From contig JAGABZ010000017.1 of the NCBI GenBank assembly GCA_017614375.1, forward strand, positions 1 through 33,030: a DNA stretch of 33,030 bases, given 5' to 3'. Positions 15,343 through 22,621 of the stretch are shown here, piece after piece (position 1 is the stretch's first letter; every line of letters begins with the position of its first letter). The notes below the pieces were generated by a model. The model did no database searches, was not told the origin of the DNA, and saw only the letters and a program-made list of their open reading frames with translations. Made by a program: the position numbers and the translations under genes. This stretch comes from Spirochaetales bacterium. Its GTDB lineage: Bacteria; Spirochaetota; Spirochaetia; Sphaerochaetales; Sphaerochaetaceae.

Positions 15343-16317
15343 ATGGACACTTCACTCATCAGGGCGCGGAGCCGGCTTTACCGCAACATCAGGGAATTCT
15401 TCGACAGCCGGGGTTATCTGGAGGTCGAGACCCCCTGCCTGGCTGCCAGCCTGATTCCCGAGCCGACCATCAAAAACTTCTCCACCCTCTACCAAAGCGA
15501 GTACCTCGGCAGCCGTGAGATGTACCTCGTCCCGTCGCCCGAGGTGTTCATCAAGCGCCTCATCGCCCGGGGCTGTGGCAACGTCTATGAGATTTGCAAG
15601 TGCTTCAGAAACGCCGAGCAGATCGGCTCGCTGCACAACCCGGAGTTCTCGATGCTCGAGTACTACACGATGGACTTCGACGAAAAGGACTCGATTGCCC
15701 TGACGCAGGAGCTGCTTCGCGAGACGGCTCTTCCCGGCTGTCCCGATGGTCTGAAACAGCCGTTTGAAGTGATTTCAATGGCCCAGGCGCTGAATAAGGC
15801 CACCGGTCTTGAGCTTGAGGCGATCCAGTCCCCGAAGGTTATCAGGCAAAAGGCCCATGAGCTGGGGGTGCTCGACGACCCGTCGGTTTCCGAAGGCTGG
15901 GACGATACGTTCAACCGGTTATTTCTCAACTTCGTCGAGCCGTCGCTGAGGACGGACGTCCCGGTGGTGCTGACCGGATACCCCGCCCAGATCGAGTGTC
16001 TCGCCCAAAACGACGGGATCGTCAAGCGGCGCTGGGAGCTGTACTTCGGCGCTGTGGAAATCGCCAACTGCTATCTGGAGGAAACCTCGCCCGAGAGGGT
16101 CCGGGAGAGCATGCGCAGGGAGTTTGCCAGAATGGCATCCGAGCGCGCCCTGACCGGCGAGGTCATCCCCGACAACGACCCGGAGTACTGGCGGATTTTC
16201 CGGTCATTCCCCCGTTGCAGCGGGGTTGCCCTGGGCCTTGACCGGCTTCTGATGCTTCAGACGGGGAGACAGAGAATCGACGATTTGATATTGTTCGGCT
16301 TTTCTGATATACTCTGA
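15343..16317 (+). CDS. epmA: EF-P beta-lysine ligase EpmA (PoxA/GenX)
   Basis: A 324-residue class II lysyl-tRNA-synthetase-like enzyme without an anticodon-binding domain, the hallmark of EpmA. It activates (R)-beta-lysine with ATP and attaches it to a lysine of EF-P. Class II motif 2 is visible as YEICKCFRNAE...HNPEFSMLEYY, and motif 3 near the end as GVALGLDRLLML. VETPCL near residue 28 is part of motif 1. The length equals that of E. coli EpmA (325), far below a real LysS (~500). It starts 2 bases after the ATPase gene stop and is directly followed by efp and epmB, which settles its role. Confidence 0.95.
   Translation: MDTSLIRARSRLYRNIREFFDSRGYLEVETPCLAASLIPEPTIKNFSTLYQSEYLGSREMYLVPSPEVFIKRLIARGCGNVYEICKCFRNAEQIGSLHNPEFSMLEYYTMDFDEKDSIALTQELLRETALPGCPDGLKQPFEVISMAQALNKATGLELEAIQSPKVIRQKAHELGVLDDPSVSEGWDDTFNRLFLNFVEPSLRTDVPVVLTGYPAQIECLAQNDGIVKRRWELYFGAVEIANCYLEETSPERVRESMRREFARMASERALTGEVIPDNDPEYWRIFRSFPRCSGVALGLDRLLMLQTGRQRIDDLILFGFSDIL
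16285..16313 (+). promoter_or_regulatory. Promoter of efp inside the 3' end of epmA
   Basis: TTGATA (16285-16290), a 17-base spacer and TATACT (16308-16313): the closest consensus match in the window. It overlaps the last codons of epmA and would start mRNA about 30 bases before the efp ATG, giving efp stronger expression than its modifying enzyme. Confidence 0.78.
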
Positions 16318-16348
16318 CAGTTCGTATTTTCTGCATTCGAGGTGTTTT

Positions 16349-16912
16349 ATGATAAAAGCAGGACAGATTGACAAAGGTACGGCGCTGCTGATCAAGGGGC
16401 AGCCGTTCATCTGCATCGACCGTGAATTCGTGAATCCGGGCAAAGGCTCGGCATTCGTCAGACTGAAGCTCAAGAGCCCGACCACCGGTCAGGTGCTCGC
16501 CGAGACGATGAAGAGCCAGGACAACGCCGAGGACATCACCGTCACCGACGAGGACTTCCAGTATCAGTACAACGACGGGGAGTACTTCCACTTCATGAAT
16601 ACCGAGACGTTCGAGGACGTGCCGGTTCCGATGAGCTCCTTCCCCGACTACCAGTTCATCATGAAAGAGGGCGAAACCTTCCGCTGCACCGTCTACAACG
16701 AGGAAATCCTCGACATCCAGGTTCCGAGCAAGGTCGTCTATCTCGTCGCCGAGGCCGAGGAGGCCATCAAGGGCGACACGGTCACCGGAGCGACGAAGTT
16801 CGTCACCACCGAAACCGGTCTGAGAGTGCGGGTCCCCATCTTCATCAAGCAGGGTGAAAAGATCCGCGTCAACACAGAGACAAAGGAATATCTCGAGAGA
16901 GTCAACAACTGA
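16349..16912 (+). CDS. efp: Translation elongation factor P
   Basis: A 187-residue EF-P that relieves ribosome stalling at polyproline stretches. The N-terminal KOW-like domain carries the modification loop VNPGKGSAF with K32 at the tip, equivalent to K34 of E. coli in VKPGKGQAF; this fits the beta-lysylated subfamily. The two OB-type domains follow, ending in the conserved GLRVRVPIFIKQGEKIRVNTETKEYLER. The length is standard. GAGG lies 6 bases before the ATG, and a near-consensus promoter lies just upstream. It sits between the ligase EpmA and the aminomutase EpmB. Confidence 0.97.
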   Translation: MIKAGQIDKGTALLIKGQPFICIDREFVNPGKGSAFVRLKLKSPTTGQVLAETMKSQDNAEDITVTDEDFQYQYNDGEYFHFMNTETFEDVPVPMSSFPDYQFIMKEGETFRCTVYNEEILDIQVPSKVVYLVAEAEEAIKGDTVTGATKFVTTETGLRVRVPIFIKQGEKIRVNTETKEYLERVNN

Positions 16913-16915
16913 CCG

Positions 16916-17953
16916 ATGCCGGGAATCCACAGTCCTGAGGCACTGCGGGAGCACTTCCGCCTCACCCCGTCCGAAAAGGCCTGGCGTGAGGACGCTTCCG
17001 GGGTGCCTCTCGGTATAACTGAGCACTACCTATCACTTATCGACGGGCAAGACCCGACCGATCCCCTGCGCCGGCAGGTGGTCCCCACAGCCGGGGAGAA
17101 CATCACCCTGCCTTATGAGGAGTCCGACCCCCAGGCCGAGGAGGGGCACAGCGTCACGCCCCGCCTGGTCCACCGCTACACGAACCGGGCGGCCTTTCTG
17201 GTGACCGACATCTGCCCGATGTACTGCCGCCACTGTTTCCGCAGGCGCTTTACTGGCAACCTGGCAGGCCCGGCTTGTTCGGACGAGATAGCCCGGGCGG
17301 CCGATTACGTCGGCTCCCATCCCGAGATCCGCGAGGTCCTGTTCACCGGCGGCGACCCGCTGACACTGGACAACAGCGCCCTGAAATCCGTGTTCGAAGC
17401 CTTCCGCTCCCGCCGGGCGGATTTGATCATCCGGCTGTGCACCCGCTATCCTGTAAGCGACCCGGACAGAATCGACGATGCCCTGTGCGCCATGGTCGCC
17501 TCTTTTTCCACCGCCCCGGTTTTCGTCCTGACCCAGTTCAACCATCCGCGCGAGCTCTGTCTCCAAAGCCGCCGGGCCCTGGACAGGCTTCACCGCTTCG
17601 GACTGCAGGTTTTCAACCAGACCGTCCTGTTGCGGGGTGTGAACGACGACAGCGCGGTGCTGGCCGAGCTGTTTGAAAACCTGCTGGGCTGCTACGTCAA
17701 ACCGTACTACCTGTTCCAGTGCGACCTGGTCGCCGGGACGGGGACTTTCAGGGTTCCCCTTTGCAGGGGAATGGAGATCTATCGGGAGCTTTCGACCAAA
17801 GTTTCCGGGCTGGCGCTGCCTGTATACGCCATCGATCTGCCCGGCGGCCGGGGAAAGGTCAACCTCGGCACCGCGGTAATCAGCCCCGCCGGTGAGGGCT
17901 TTGTGGACATCCTCACACCGGAGGGTGCCCGCGTCAGATACCCGGACAAGTGA
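16916..17953 (+). CDS. epmB: EF-P (lysine) 2,3-aminomutase EpmB, radical SAM
   Basis: A 345-residue radical SAM, PLP-dependent enzyme that converts lysine to (R)-beta-lysine for EpmA. The cluster motif CPMYCRHC gives C100, C104 and C107. FTGGDPL (about 143-149) is the SAM-binding segment, and K314 in LPGGRGKVNL is the PLP lysine. Length matches E. coli EpmB (342) and is clearly shorter than the free lysine 2,3-aminomutase KamA (~420). It begins 3 bases after the efp stop. With EpmA and EF-P it completes the beta-lysylation route; the hydroxylase EpmC is not in the window. Confidence 0.95.
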   Translation: MPGIHSPEALREHFRLTPSEKAWREDASGVPLGITEHYLSLIDGQDPTDPLRRQVVPTAGENITLPYEESDPQAEEGHSVTPRLVHRYTNRAAFLVTDICPMYCRHCFRRRFTGNLAGPACSDEIARAADYVGSHPEIREVLFTGGDPLTLDNSALKSVFEAFRSRRADLIIRLCTRYPVSDPDRIDDALCAMVASFSTAPVFVLTQFNHPRELCLQSRRALDRLHRFGLQVFNQTVLLRGVNDDSAVLAELFENLLGCYVKPYYLFQCDLVAGTGTFRVPLCRGMEIYRELSTKVSGLALPVYAIDLPGGRGKVNLGTAVISPAGEGFVDILTPEGARVRYPDK

Positions 17954-17959
17954 GGCCAT

Positions 17960-19309
17960 ATGGACAGATACAACACCGATGACATGATCTTTGCCCTGGC
18001 CACCGCCCCGGGCCGCGGCGCCCTGGCCGTGTTCCGCCTAAGCGGCGCCGGATGTATAGCCGCCTTTGCACCGTGTTTCTCAAATCGGGAAAAACTGCTT
18101 GCTGCCGCGTCCGGGACTCTGGTCTTCGGCGAAATCAAGGACATCGACCAGGTGCTGGTCTCGGTGTTCCGCTCCGGTCACGGCTACACCGGCGAGGAAG
18201 CCCTGGAGATTTCCTGCCACGGGAGCACCGGCTCGGTGACCTTGATGACCCGGCTTCTGCTTGAATCCGGCTTCCGCCAGGCCCTGCCGGGCGAATTCAC
18301 CCTGAGGGCCTTTCTCAACGGCAGAATCGACCTGACCCAGGCCGAGGCTGTGGACGAAATCGCCCGCTCAGGCACGGCCCTGACGCAGAAGCAGGCCCTG
18401 TCCCGGCTCGACGGGGCTATGACCAGGAGAATCGGCGCCGACAGGGAGTTGCTGGCCGAAGCGATGGCGGCAATCGAGGTCCAGCTGGACTATGCCGAGG
18501 ATGAAATCGGCGGGGATACCTCGTTCCCCTATGAACCGATTGAAAAGTGCAGGGCGGATCTGGACCGCCTGGCCGGGACCTTCGGCGCGGGAAGAATCCT
18601 CTCCGAAGGCGCGTCGGTTGTGCTGGCCGGTCCGGCAAACGCCGGCAAATCGTCGCTGTTCAACCTGTTTCTCAAGCAGGAGAGGTCGATTGTCAGCCCG
18701 GTGCCCGGCACCACGCGTGACTACATCGAGTGTCTGTGCTCGGTGGAGGGCATCCCCGTCAGGCTCTGCGACACCGCCGGGCTGAGGCAGGCGGGTGAGG
18801 AGATTGAGATGGAGGGCATCAGGCGCACCGGACAGCTGATGGCTGCAGCCGATGTGATTGTCTATCTCCTGGATGCCTCCGAAACCTCCGGCTCCGAGGC
18901 ACTGATGCAAAAGGAGAGGGCAGAGGCCGATTATCCTGCAGTCGGAAAAGTCTTCGTCTGGAACAAGACGGACCTCTCGGACACTTCGGCGCCGGAGGGC
19001 TTCATCGGGTTGAGCGTGGCCACTGCGGAGGGCTTTGCCGGGCTTTCGCACACGCTGGCGCTGATGCTTCAAGCCGGGGTGGATGTGAACGCGCAGACTG
19101 TGGTCCAGAGCCCCAGGCAGCATCAGGCGCTAGTGCTCTGTGTGCAGGCGTTGGACAGGGCGCTTGAGATGGCCCGTGACGGAGTGGGCCTGGACGCGAT
19201 TGCGGTGGAGCTCAAAGAGGCTTCGGACCAGTTGGGATTCATCTGCGGCGAGCTGACCGGGGATGATATACTTGAGCAGATTTTCAGCCGATTCTGCGTC
19301 GGGAAATAG
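17960..19309 (+). CDS. mnmE: tRNA uridine-5-carboxymethylaminomethyl modification GTPase MnmE
   Basis: A 449-residue GTPase that works with MnmG to modify the wobble uridine (U34) of certain tRNAs. The N-terminal tetrahydrofolate-binding domain starts DTIFALAT-like (DDMIFALATAPGRGALAVFRLSG) and includes LPGEFTLRAFLNGRIDLTQAEAV-type sequence (about 109-131). The G domain shows G1 GPANAGKS (224-231), TTRD (251-254), DTAG (271-274) and NKTD (335-338). The C-terminus FCVGK carries the catalytic C446. It starts 6 bases after epmB with GAGG. The usual partner mnmG is separated from it here by a minus-strand toxin-antitoxin pair. Confidence 0.96.
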   Translation: MDRYNTDDMIFALATAPGRGALAVFRLSGAGCIAAFAPCFSNREKLLAAASGTLVFGEIKDIDQVLVSVFRSGHGYTGEEALEISCHGSTGSVTLMTRLLLESGFRQALPGEFTLRAFLNGRIDLTQAEAVDEIARSGTALTQKQALSRLDGAMTRRIGADRELLAEAMAAIEVQLDYAEDEIGGDTSFPYEPIEKCRADLDRLAGTFGAGRILSEGASVVLAGPANAGKSSLFNLFLKQERSIVSPVPGTTRDYIECLCSVEGIPVRLCDTAGLRQAGEEIEMEGIRRTGQLMAAADVIVYLLDASETSGSEALMQKERAEADYPAVGKVFVWNKTDLSDTSAPEGFIGLSVATAEGFAGLSHTLALMLQAGVDVNAQTVVQSPRQHQALVLCVQALDRALEMARDGVGLDAIAVELKEASDQLGFICGELTGDDILEQIFSRFCVGK

Positions 19310-19359
19310 AGCGGGGAATGACTAACGGGTTTTTGCGTGTCCGGATCTGAAGACTGCTG

Positions 19360-19656
19360 TTACACGCATTCCTTCTCTGTAAGGGACGAAGCCAGTTTGT
19401 AGACTATGTACTGATTCAGGCTGACGCCTTCGACAGCCGCGGCCTCTTTCAGCTTTTTGTGGAGGCTTCTGGGCATACGGAGAACAATGTGCCCGCTGTA
19501 CTCCTTGAGATTGTCTTCAAACTCCTCAAGTGTCATCGTTGTGCCGTCGTCCATGGCCTCTGCATCAGCAAGAGAAGCCTTCTCCTCAGCGGATAGCTCC
19601 TCGGCGGGCCGACCGTCAATCCGATTGAACATTTCCTCGAGTTCTCTGTCTTTCAT
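19360..19656 (-). CDS. Antitoxin, ribbon-helix-helix (HicB/Arc-like)
   Basis: A 98-residue protein. The C-terminal third, RMPRSLHKKLKEAAAVEGVSLNQYIVYKLA in type (about residues 59-88), is the ribbon-helix-helix pattern found at the C-terminus of HicB-like and TacA-like antitoxins. The N-terminal part is acidic (MKDRELEEMFNRIDG, LSAEEKASLADAEAMDD) and would wrap the toxin. It begins 15 bases after the toxin stop, on the same strand, so the toxin is the first gene. It should bind the promoter palindrome at 19930-19943 and neutralise the toxin. Confidence 0.82.
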   Translation of the reverse strand: MKDRELEEMFNRIDGRPAEELSAEEKASLADAEAMDDGTTMTLEEFEDNLKEYSGHIVLRMPRSLHKKLKEAAAVEGVSLNQYIVYKLASSLTEKECV

Positions 19657-19671
19657 TGTTATGCCCCCTCC

Positions 19672-19920
19672 TCAATAACTGATGTTTGTCCTAGTGTTGA
19701 TTTCAATGACGATTATCAGGATTTCTCCGTCCTCCAACCTGTCAAAGATAATCCGGTAATGCGCGATTTTATACCGGTACCGGCAGTTGTAGCCCTTGAG
19801 CCTGACAATGTCTCCCTCATTGTTCATAATCTGCTCAATGCCCTTCTCCAACTTCTTTCTGACCGAGGTCGGAACAGATGCCAGGTATTTCTGCGGTTGC
19901 TTTTTCAGGACAATCTTCAT
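19672..19920 (-). CDS. RelE/ParE-type toxin
   Basis: An 82-residue basic protein with the RelE/ParE fold pattern: MKIVLKKQPQKYLASVPTSV, then KLEKGIEQI, then VRLKGYNCRYRYKIAHYRIIF and a last strand IIVIEINTRTNISY. The central L-K-G-x-x-x-RYRYKIAHYRIIF region is typical; RelE-type enzymes cleave mRNA in the ribosome, ParE-type block gyrase, and this short sequence does not decide between them. The gene is AT-richer than its neighbours. Its start codon lies only 5 bases after the -10 hexamer, suggesting a leaderless mRNA. Confidence 0.85.
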   Translation of the reverse strand: MKIVLKKQPQKYLASVPTSVRKKLEKGIEQIMNNEGDIVRLKGYNCRYRYKIAHYRIIFDRLEDGEILIIVIEINTRTNISY

Positions 19921-19925
19921 GCCTC

Positions 19926-19954
19926 ATAGTACTGCATGTAGTATCAAAAGTCAA
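19926..19954 (-). promoter_or_regulatory. Toxin-antitoxin promoter with palindromic operator
   Basis: On the minus strand TTGACT (19949-19954) and TACTAT (19926-19931) are spaced by 17 bases. The near-perfect palindrome TACTGCATGTAGTA (19930-19943, 12 of 14 positions symmetric) overlaps the -10 and spacer, the expected place for autorepression by the antitoxin. Confidence 0.7.
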
Positions 19955-20034
19955 TGGTTTTTGGCTTCCATAAGATCTGCAAAAATGATTGACGGCTTTT
20001 GAAGCAGGCTAAAGGGAAACACCTGGGCCCTCCT

Positions 20035-20063
20035 TTATCAAGTTTTACGGCTTGTGGTACAAT
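20035..20063 (+). promoter_or_regulatory. Promoter of mnmG-rsmG
   Basis: TTATCA (20035-20040), a 17-base spacer and TACAAT (20058-20063) preceded by TGG as an extended -10. It lies 49 bases before the mnmG ATG, so mnmG no longer depends on the mnmE transcript. Confidence 0.62.
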
Positions 20064-20112
20064 TTTCCTGTTCAAGTATCGCTGTTGCTTGTCCGCAATT
20101 TGGTTTGGAGAT

Positions 20113-21912
20113 ATGGATTACGCAATAATCGTAGTAGGGGGAGGTCACGCCGGAATCGAGGCTGCCCTGGCAGGGGCCAGGACCGGCTGCCGGACTCTGA
20201 TGATAACCCAGAGCCTGGACACCATCGGCAGGCTTTCGTGCAACCCCGCAGTCGGCGGCCTGGCCAAGGGCAACATCGTCCGGGAGGTCGACGCCATGGG
20301 CGGAGCGATGGGGCAGCTTATCGACCGGACGCTGATCCAGTACCGGGTGCTCAACCGACGCCGCGGTCCGGCGGTCCAGGCCCCGCGTGCCCAGGCCGAC
20401 AAGTTCTCGTATTCCCGCCTGGCCAAGGAAACCCTTGAAGCCCAGAAGAACCTCGATCTGTTCATGGATACGGTTACCGACCTCCTGGTCGAGGGCGGAC
20501 GCTGCTGCGGGGTGGTCACCGCCCGCGGTCACAGGATTTCTGCTCAGGCCGTGGTGGTCACAACCGGCACTTTCATGGACGGGCGGATCTTCATCGGAGA
20601 GTACGACGCGCCGGAGGGCAGACTGGGCGAGGAGGGGGCCTTCGGTCTGGGAGACAGCCTCAGGCGCTTGGGCTTCGAGACGGGCAGGCTCAAGACCGGC
20701 ACGTGCGCCAGAGTCGACGCTGCCTCTTTGGATTTCAGCAGAATGGAGCGGCAGGACGGGGATGAGCCGATTGAGCCGTTCTCATTTCTGACCCCGGCTG
20801 TGCCGAAAACCCAGATTCCCTGCTGGATTACCTACACCAACGAAAAGACCCACGAAATCATCCGTCGCGGCATAGACAGATCCCCGCTTTACGGAGGAAA
20901 GATAACCGGCCGCGGACCGCGCTACTGCCCCTCGATCGAGGACAAGGTGATGCGCTTCCCCGACCGCGAACGCCATCAGATTTTCGTCGAGCCGGAGGGC
21001 TCCGGAACCTGCGAGATGTACCTCAACGGCCTGTCCTCGTCGCTGCCGGAAGATGTTCAGAATGATTTCATCCACTCCATCCCGGGGCTTGAGAACGCCA
21101 GGGTGATGCGTCCGGCGTACGCTGTAGAGTATGATTTCCTGCCGCCGACCCAGCTGCTTCCCTCGCTGGAGTCCAAACGTCTGGGCGGGCTGTTCTTTGC
21201 CGGACAGACCAACGGAACCAGCGGCTACGAAGAGGCCGCGGGGCAGGGCCTGGTTGCCGGAATCAACGCAGTCCAGTCGATACGCAAGGAGCCTCCCCTG
21301 ATTCTCTCCCGGGGCGAGGCGTACATCGGAGTACTGATCGACGACCTGGTTACAAAGGGAACCAAAGAGCCGTACCGGATGTTCACCAGCCGGGCCGAGT
21401 ACCGCCTGAGCCTGAGGCACAACACCTGCGATGTACGGCTGACTCCGAAGGCCGCCGCTTTAGGCCTGTGCTCCGGGCAGAGGATGGAAAAGCTCTCGGC
21501 AAAGATTGCCGCAGTGGCGGAACTCAAGCAGGCTCTCAGGGAAACCAGGCTCAGGGGGACCAACGCCTACGCCCTGCTCAAGCAGCCCGGGGTCGAGTTG
21601 GACAGTCTGGCTGACAATGTCCCAGAATTGAAGAATTATTCAGAAGATGTGAAGGAAACCGTCCAACAGGACATCAAATACGAAGGCTACCTCGGACGAG
21701 AGGAGCAGCAGGTCCACCGGATGGAAAAACTGGAAAACCTCAGCATCCCTGCCGGATTCGACTACGACGCCGTAGGGGGACTTAGCTCCGAATCCCGGGA
21801 AAAGCTCAAGTCAATCATGCCGGTGAGCATCTCCCAGGCGGGACGGATCAGCGGTGTGCGGCCGTCCGATCTGGCCCTGCTGATGGTTTTCCTCAGGAGG
21901 AAGGATGGATGA
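20113..21912 (+). CDS. mnmG: tRNA uridine-5-carboxymethylaminomethyl modification enzyme MnmG
   Basis: A 599-residue FAD enzyme and partner of MnmE. Start at 20113 because GGAG lies just upstream and the protein then begins MDYAIIVVGGGHAGIEAALA with the FAD-binding GxGxxG-type motif at residues 9-14; the in-frame upstream TTG at 19999 would run through the promoter. Conserved family segments are visible: CNPAVGGLAKGNIVREVDAMGG, TGTFMDGRIFIG, PRYCPSIEDKV, GQTNGTSGYEEAAGQGL, and the C-terminal YEGYLGREEQQVHRMEKLE region that contacts MnmE. Length is slightly under the family average (~620). The stop overlaps the start of rsmG by 8 bases. Confidence 0.97.
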   Translation: MDYAIIVVGGGHAGIEAALAGARTGCRTLMITQSLDTIGRLSCNPAVGGLAKGNIVREVDAMGGAMGQLIDRTLIQYRVLNRRRGPAVQAPRAQADKFSYSRLAKETLEAQKNLDLFMDTVTDLLVEGGRCCGVVTARGHRISAQAVVVTTGTFMDGRIFIGEYDAPEGRLGEEGAFGLGDSLRRLGFETGRLKTGTCARVDAASLDFSRMERQDGDEPIEPFSFLTPAVPKTQIPCWITYTNEKTHEIIRRGIDRSPLYGGKITGRGPRYCPSIEDKVMRFPDRERHQIFVEPEGSGTCEMYLNGLSSSLPEDVQNDFIHSIPGLENARVMRPAYAVEYDFLPPTQLLPSLESKRLGGLFFAGQTNGTSGYEEAAGQGLVAGINAVQSIRKEPPLILSRGEAYIGVLIDDLVTKGTKEPYRMFTSRAEYRLSLRHNTCDVRLTPKAAALGLCSGQRMEKLSAKIAAVAELKQALRETRLRGTNAYALLKQPGVELDSLADNVPELKNYSEDVKETVQQDIKYEGYLGREEQQVHRMEKLENLSIPAGFDYDAVGGLSSESREKLKSIMPVSISQAGRISGVRPSDLALLMVFLRRKDG

Positions 21913-22552
21913 TTCTTTCCTGAGGGCGGCCCTCTCTGAGATGGGCGTAGGTCCGGCCGAGGCCCTGATTCCGAAGATTCACAGGTACGTGTCTGAAATC
22001 GTCCTGTTCAACCCCTCGCTCAAGCTGGTGGGGGACGAAGGCGACGCCCTGTACATCCGCCACGTGCTGGACAGCATGTCGGCCGCCGCCCTGATCCGGA
22101 GGGAGTTCGGTGAGTCGTTTCACGCTGCGGACCTCGGGTCCGGCGCCGGCCTGCCGGGCATCCCTCTGGCCCTGGCCCTGGAGGGCGGCTCTTTCGACCT
22201 GGTCGAGAGGATGGGCAGGCGTTGCGGCTTTCTGAGAAACGCGGTGGCGGCCCTCGGACTTTCGTCCCGGGTCCGGGTGATCCAGGGTGATATCTCGGCA
22301 ATCAGCGCAAGCTATGATTTCGTCACCATGAGGGCGGTAAGCCCGCTTGTGAGAATCGCCGGTCCGGCGGGTGCCCTGGTGCGTCCCGGAGGGGCCGTGC
22401 TCGCCTACAAGGGCACTTCACAGCAGGTTGACTGTGAGGTTGCCGAACTGCAGGCCCGGTATCCCGGAAGGTACGCCGTGGAAAGTGTAGCCGTAAGTGT
22501 TCCCGGGCTGGACGGGGAGCGCCATATCTGTCAGGTCAGACCTTTGGTCTGA
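21905..22552 (+). CDS. rsmG: 16S rRNA (guanine-N7)-methyltransferase RsmG
   Basis: A 215-residue SAM-dependent enzyme that makes m7G at position 527 of 16S rRNA (E. coli numbering). The SAM motif ADLGSGAGLPGIPLALA (about residues 75-91) and the preceding IRHVLDSM are characteristic of GidB/RsmG. AGGAGG sits 4 bases before the ATG inside the end of mnmG, so the two are coupled, the classical gidA-gidB order. The C-terminal part is RsmG-like (SVSVPGLDGERHICQV). In many bacteria loss of this gene gives low-level streptomycin resistance. Confidence 0.94.
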   Translation: MDDSFLRAALSEMGVGPAEALIPKIHRYVSEIVLFNPSLKLVGDEGDALYIRHVLDSMSAAALIRREFGESFHAADLGSGAGLPGIPLALALEGGSFDLVERMGRRCGFLRNAVAALGLSSRVRVIQGDISAISASYDFVTMRAVSPLVRIAGPAGALVRPGGAVLAYKGTSQQVDCEVAELQARYPGRYAVESVAVSVPGLDGERHICQVRPLV

Positions 22553-22567
22553 AGCCCGCGGTCCGTA

Positions 22568-22597
22568 TTCACCTTCGATTCGCAAATGTGTTATCAT
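22568..22597 (+). promoter_or_regulatory. Promoter of ftsK
   Basis: TTCACC (22568-22573), an 18-base spacer and TATCAT (22592-22597) with TGT before it as an extended -10. The -10 is the same TGn-TATCAT form seen at 5917-5925. It lies 25 bases before the ATG at 22622. Confidence 0.5.
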
Positions 22598-22621
22598 CTG
22601 CTTGATTACCATGGAGGTGGT

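Noticed and set aside
15343-16317. Lysyl-tRNA synthetase LysS
   Set aside because: It lacks the ~150-residue N-terminal anticodon-binding domain and sits next to efp and epmB.
16916-17953. Free lysine 2,3-aminomutase (KamA) instead of EpmB
   Set aside because: The 345-residue length and the direct contact with efp and epmA fit EpmB; KamA is about 70 residues longer.
19310-19362. Possible terminator between mnmE and the antitoxin (GCGTGT...ACACGC)
   Set aside because: The six-base arms are 21 bases apart and no T run follows on either strand.
22586-22621. Upstream in-frame ATG for ftsK giving 12 extra residues
   Set aside because: It lies within the promoter -10 region and lacks a ribosome site; GGAGG precedes the ATG at 22622.
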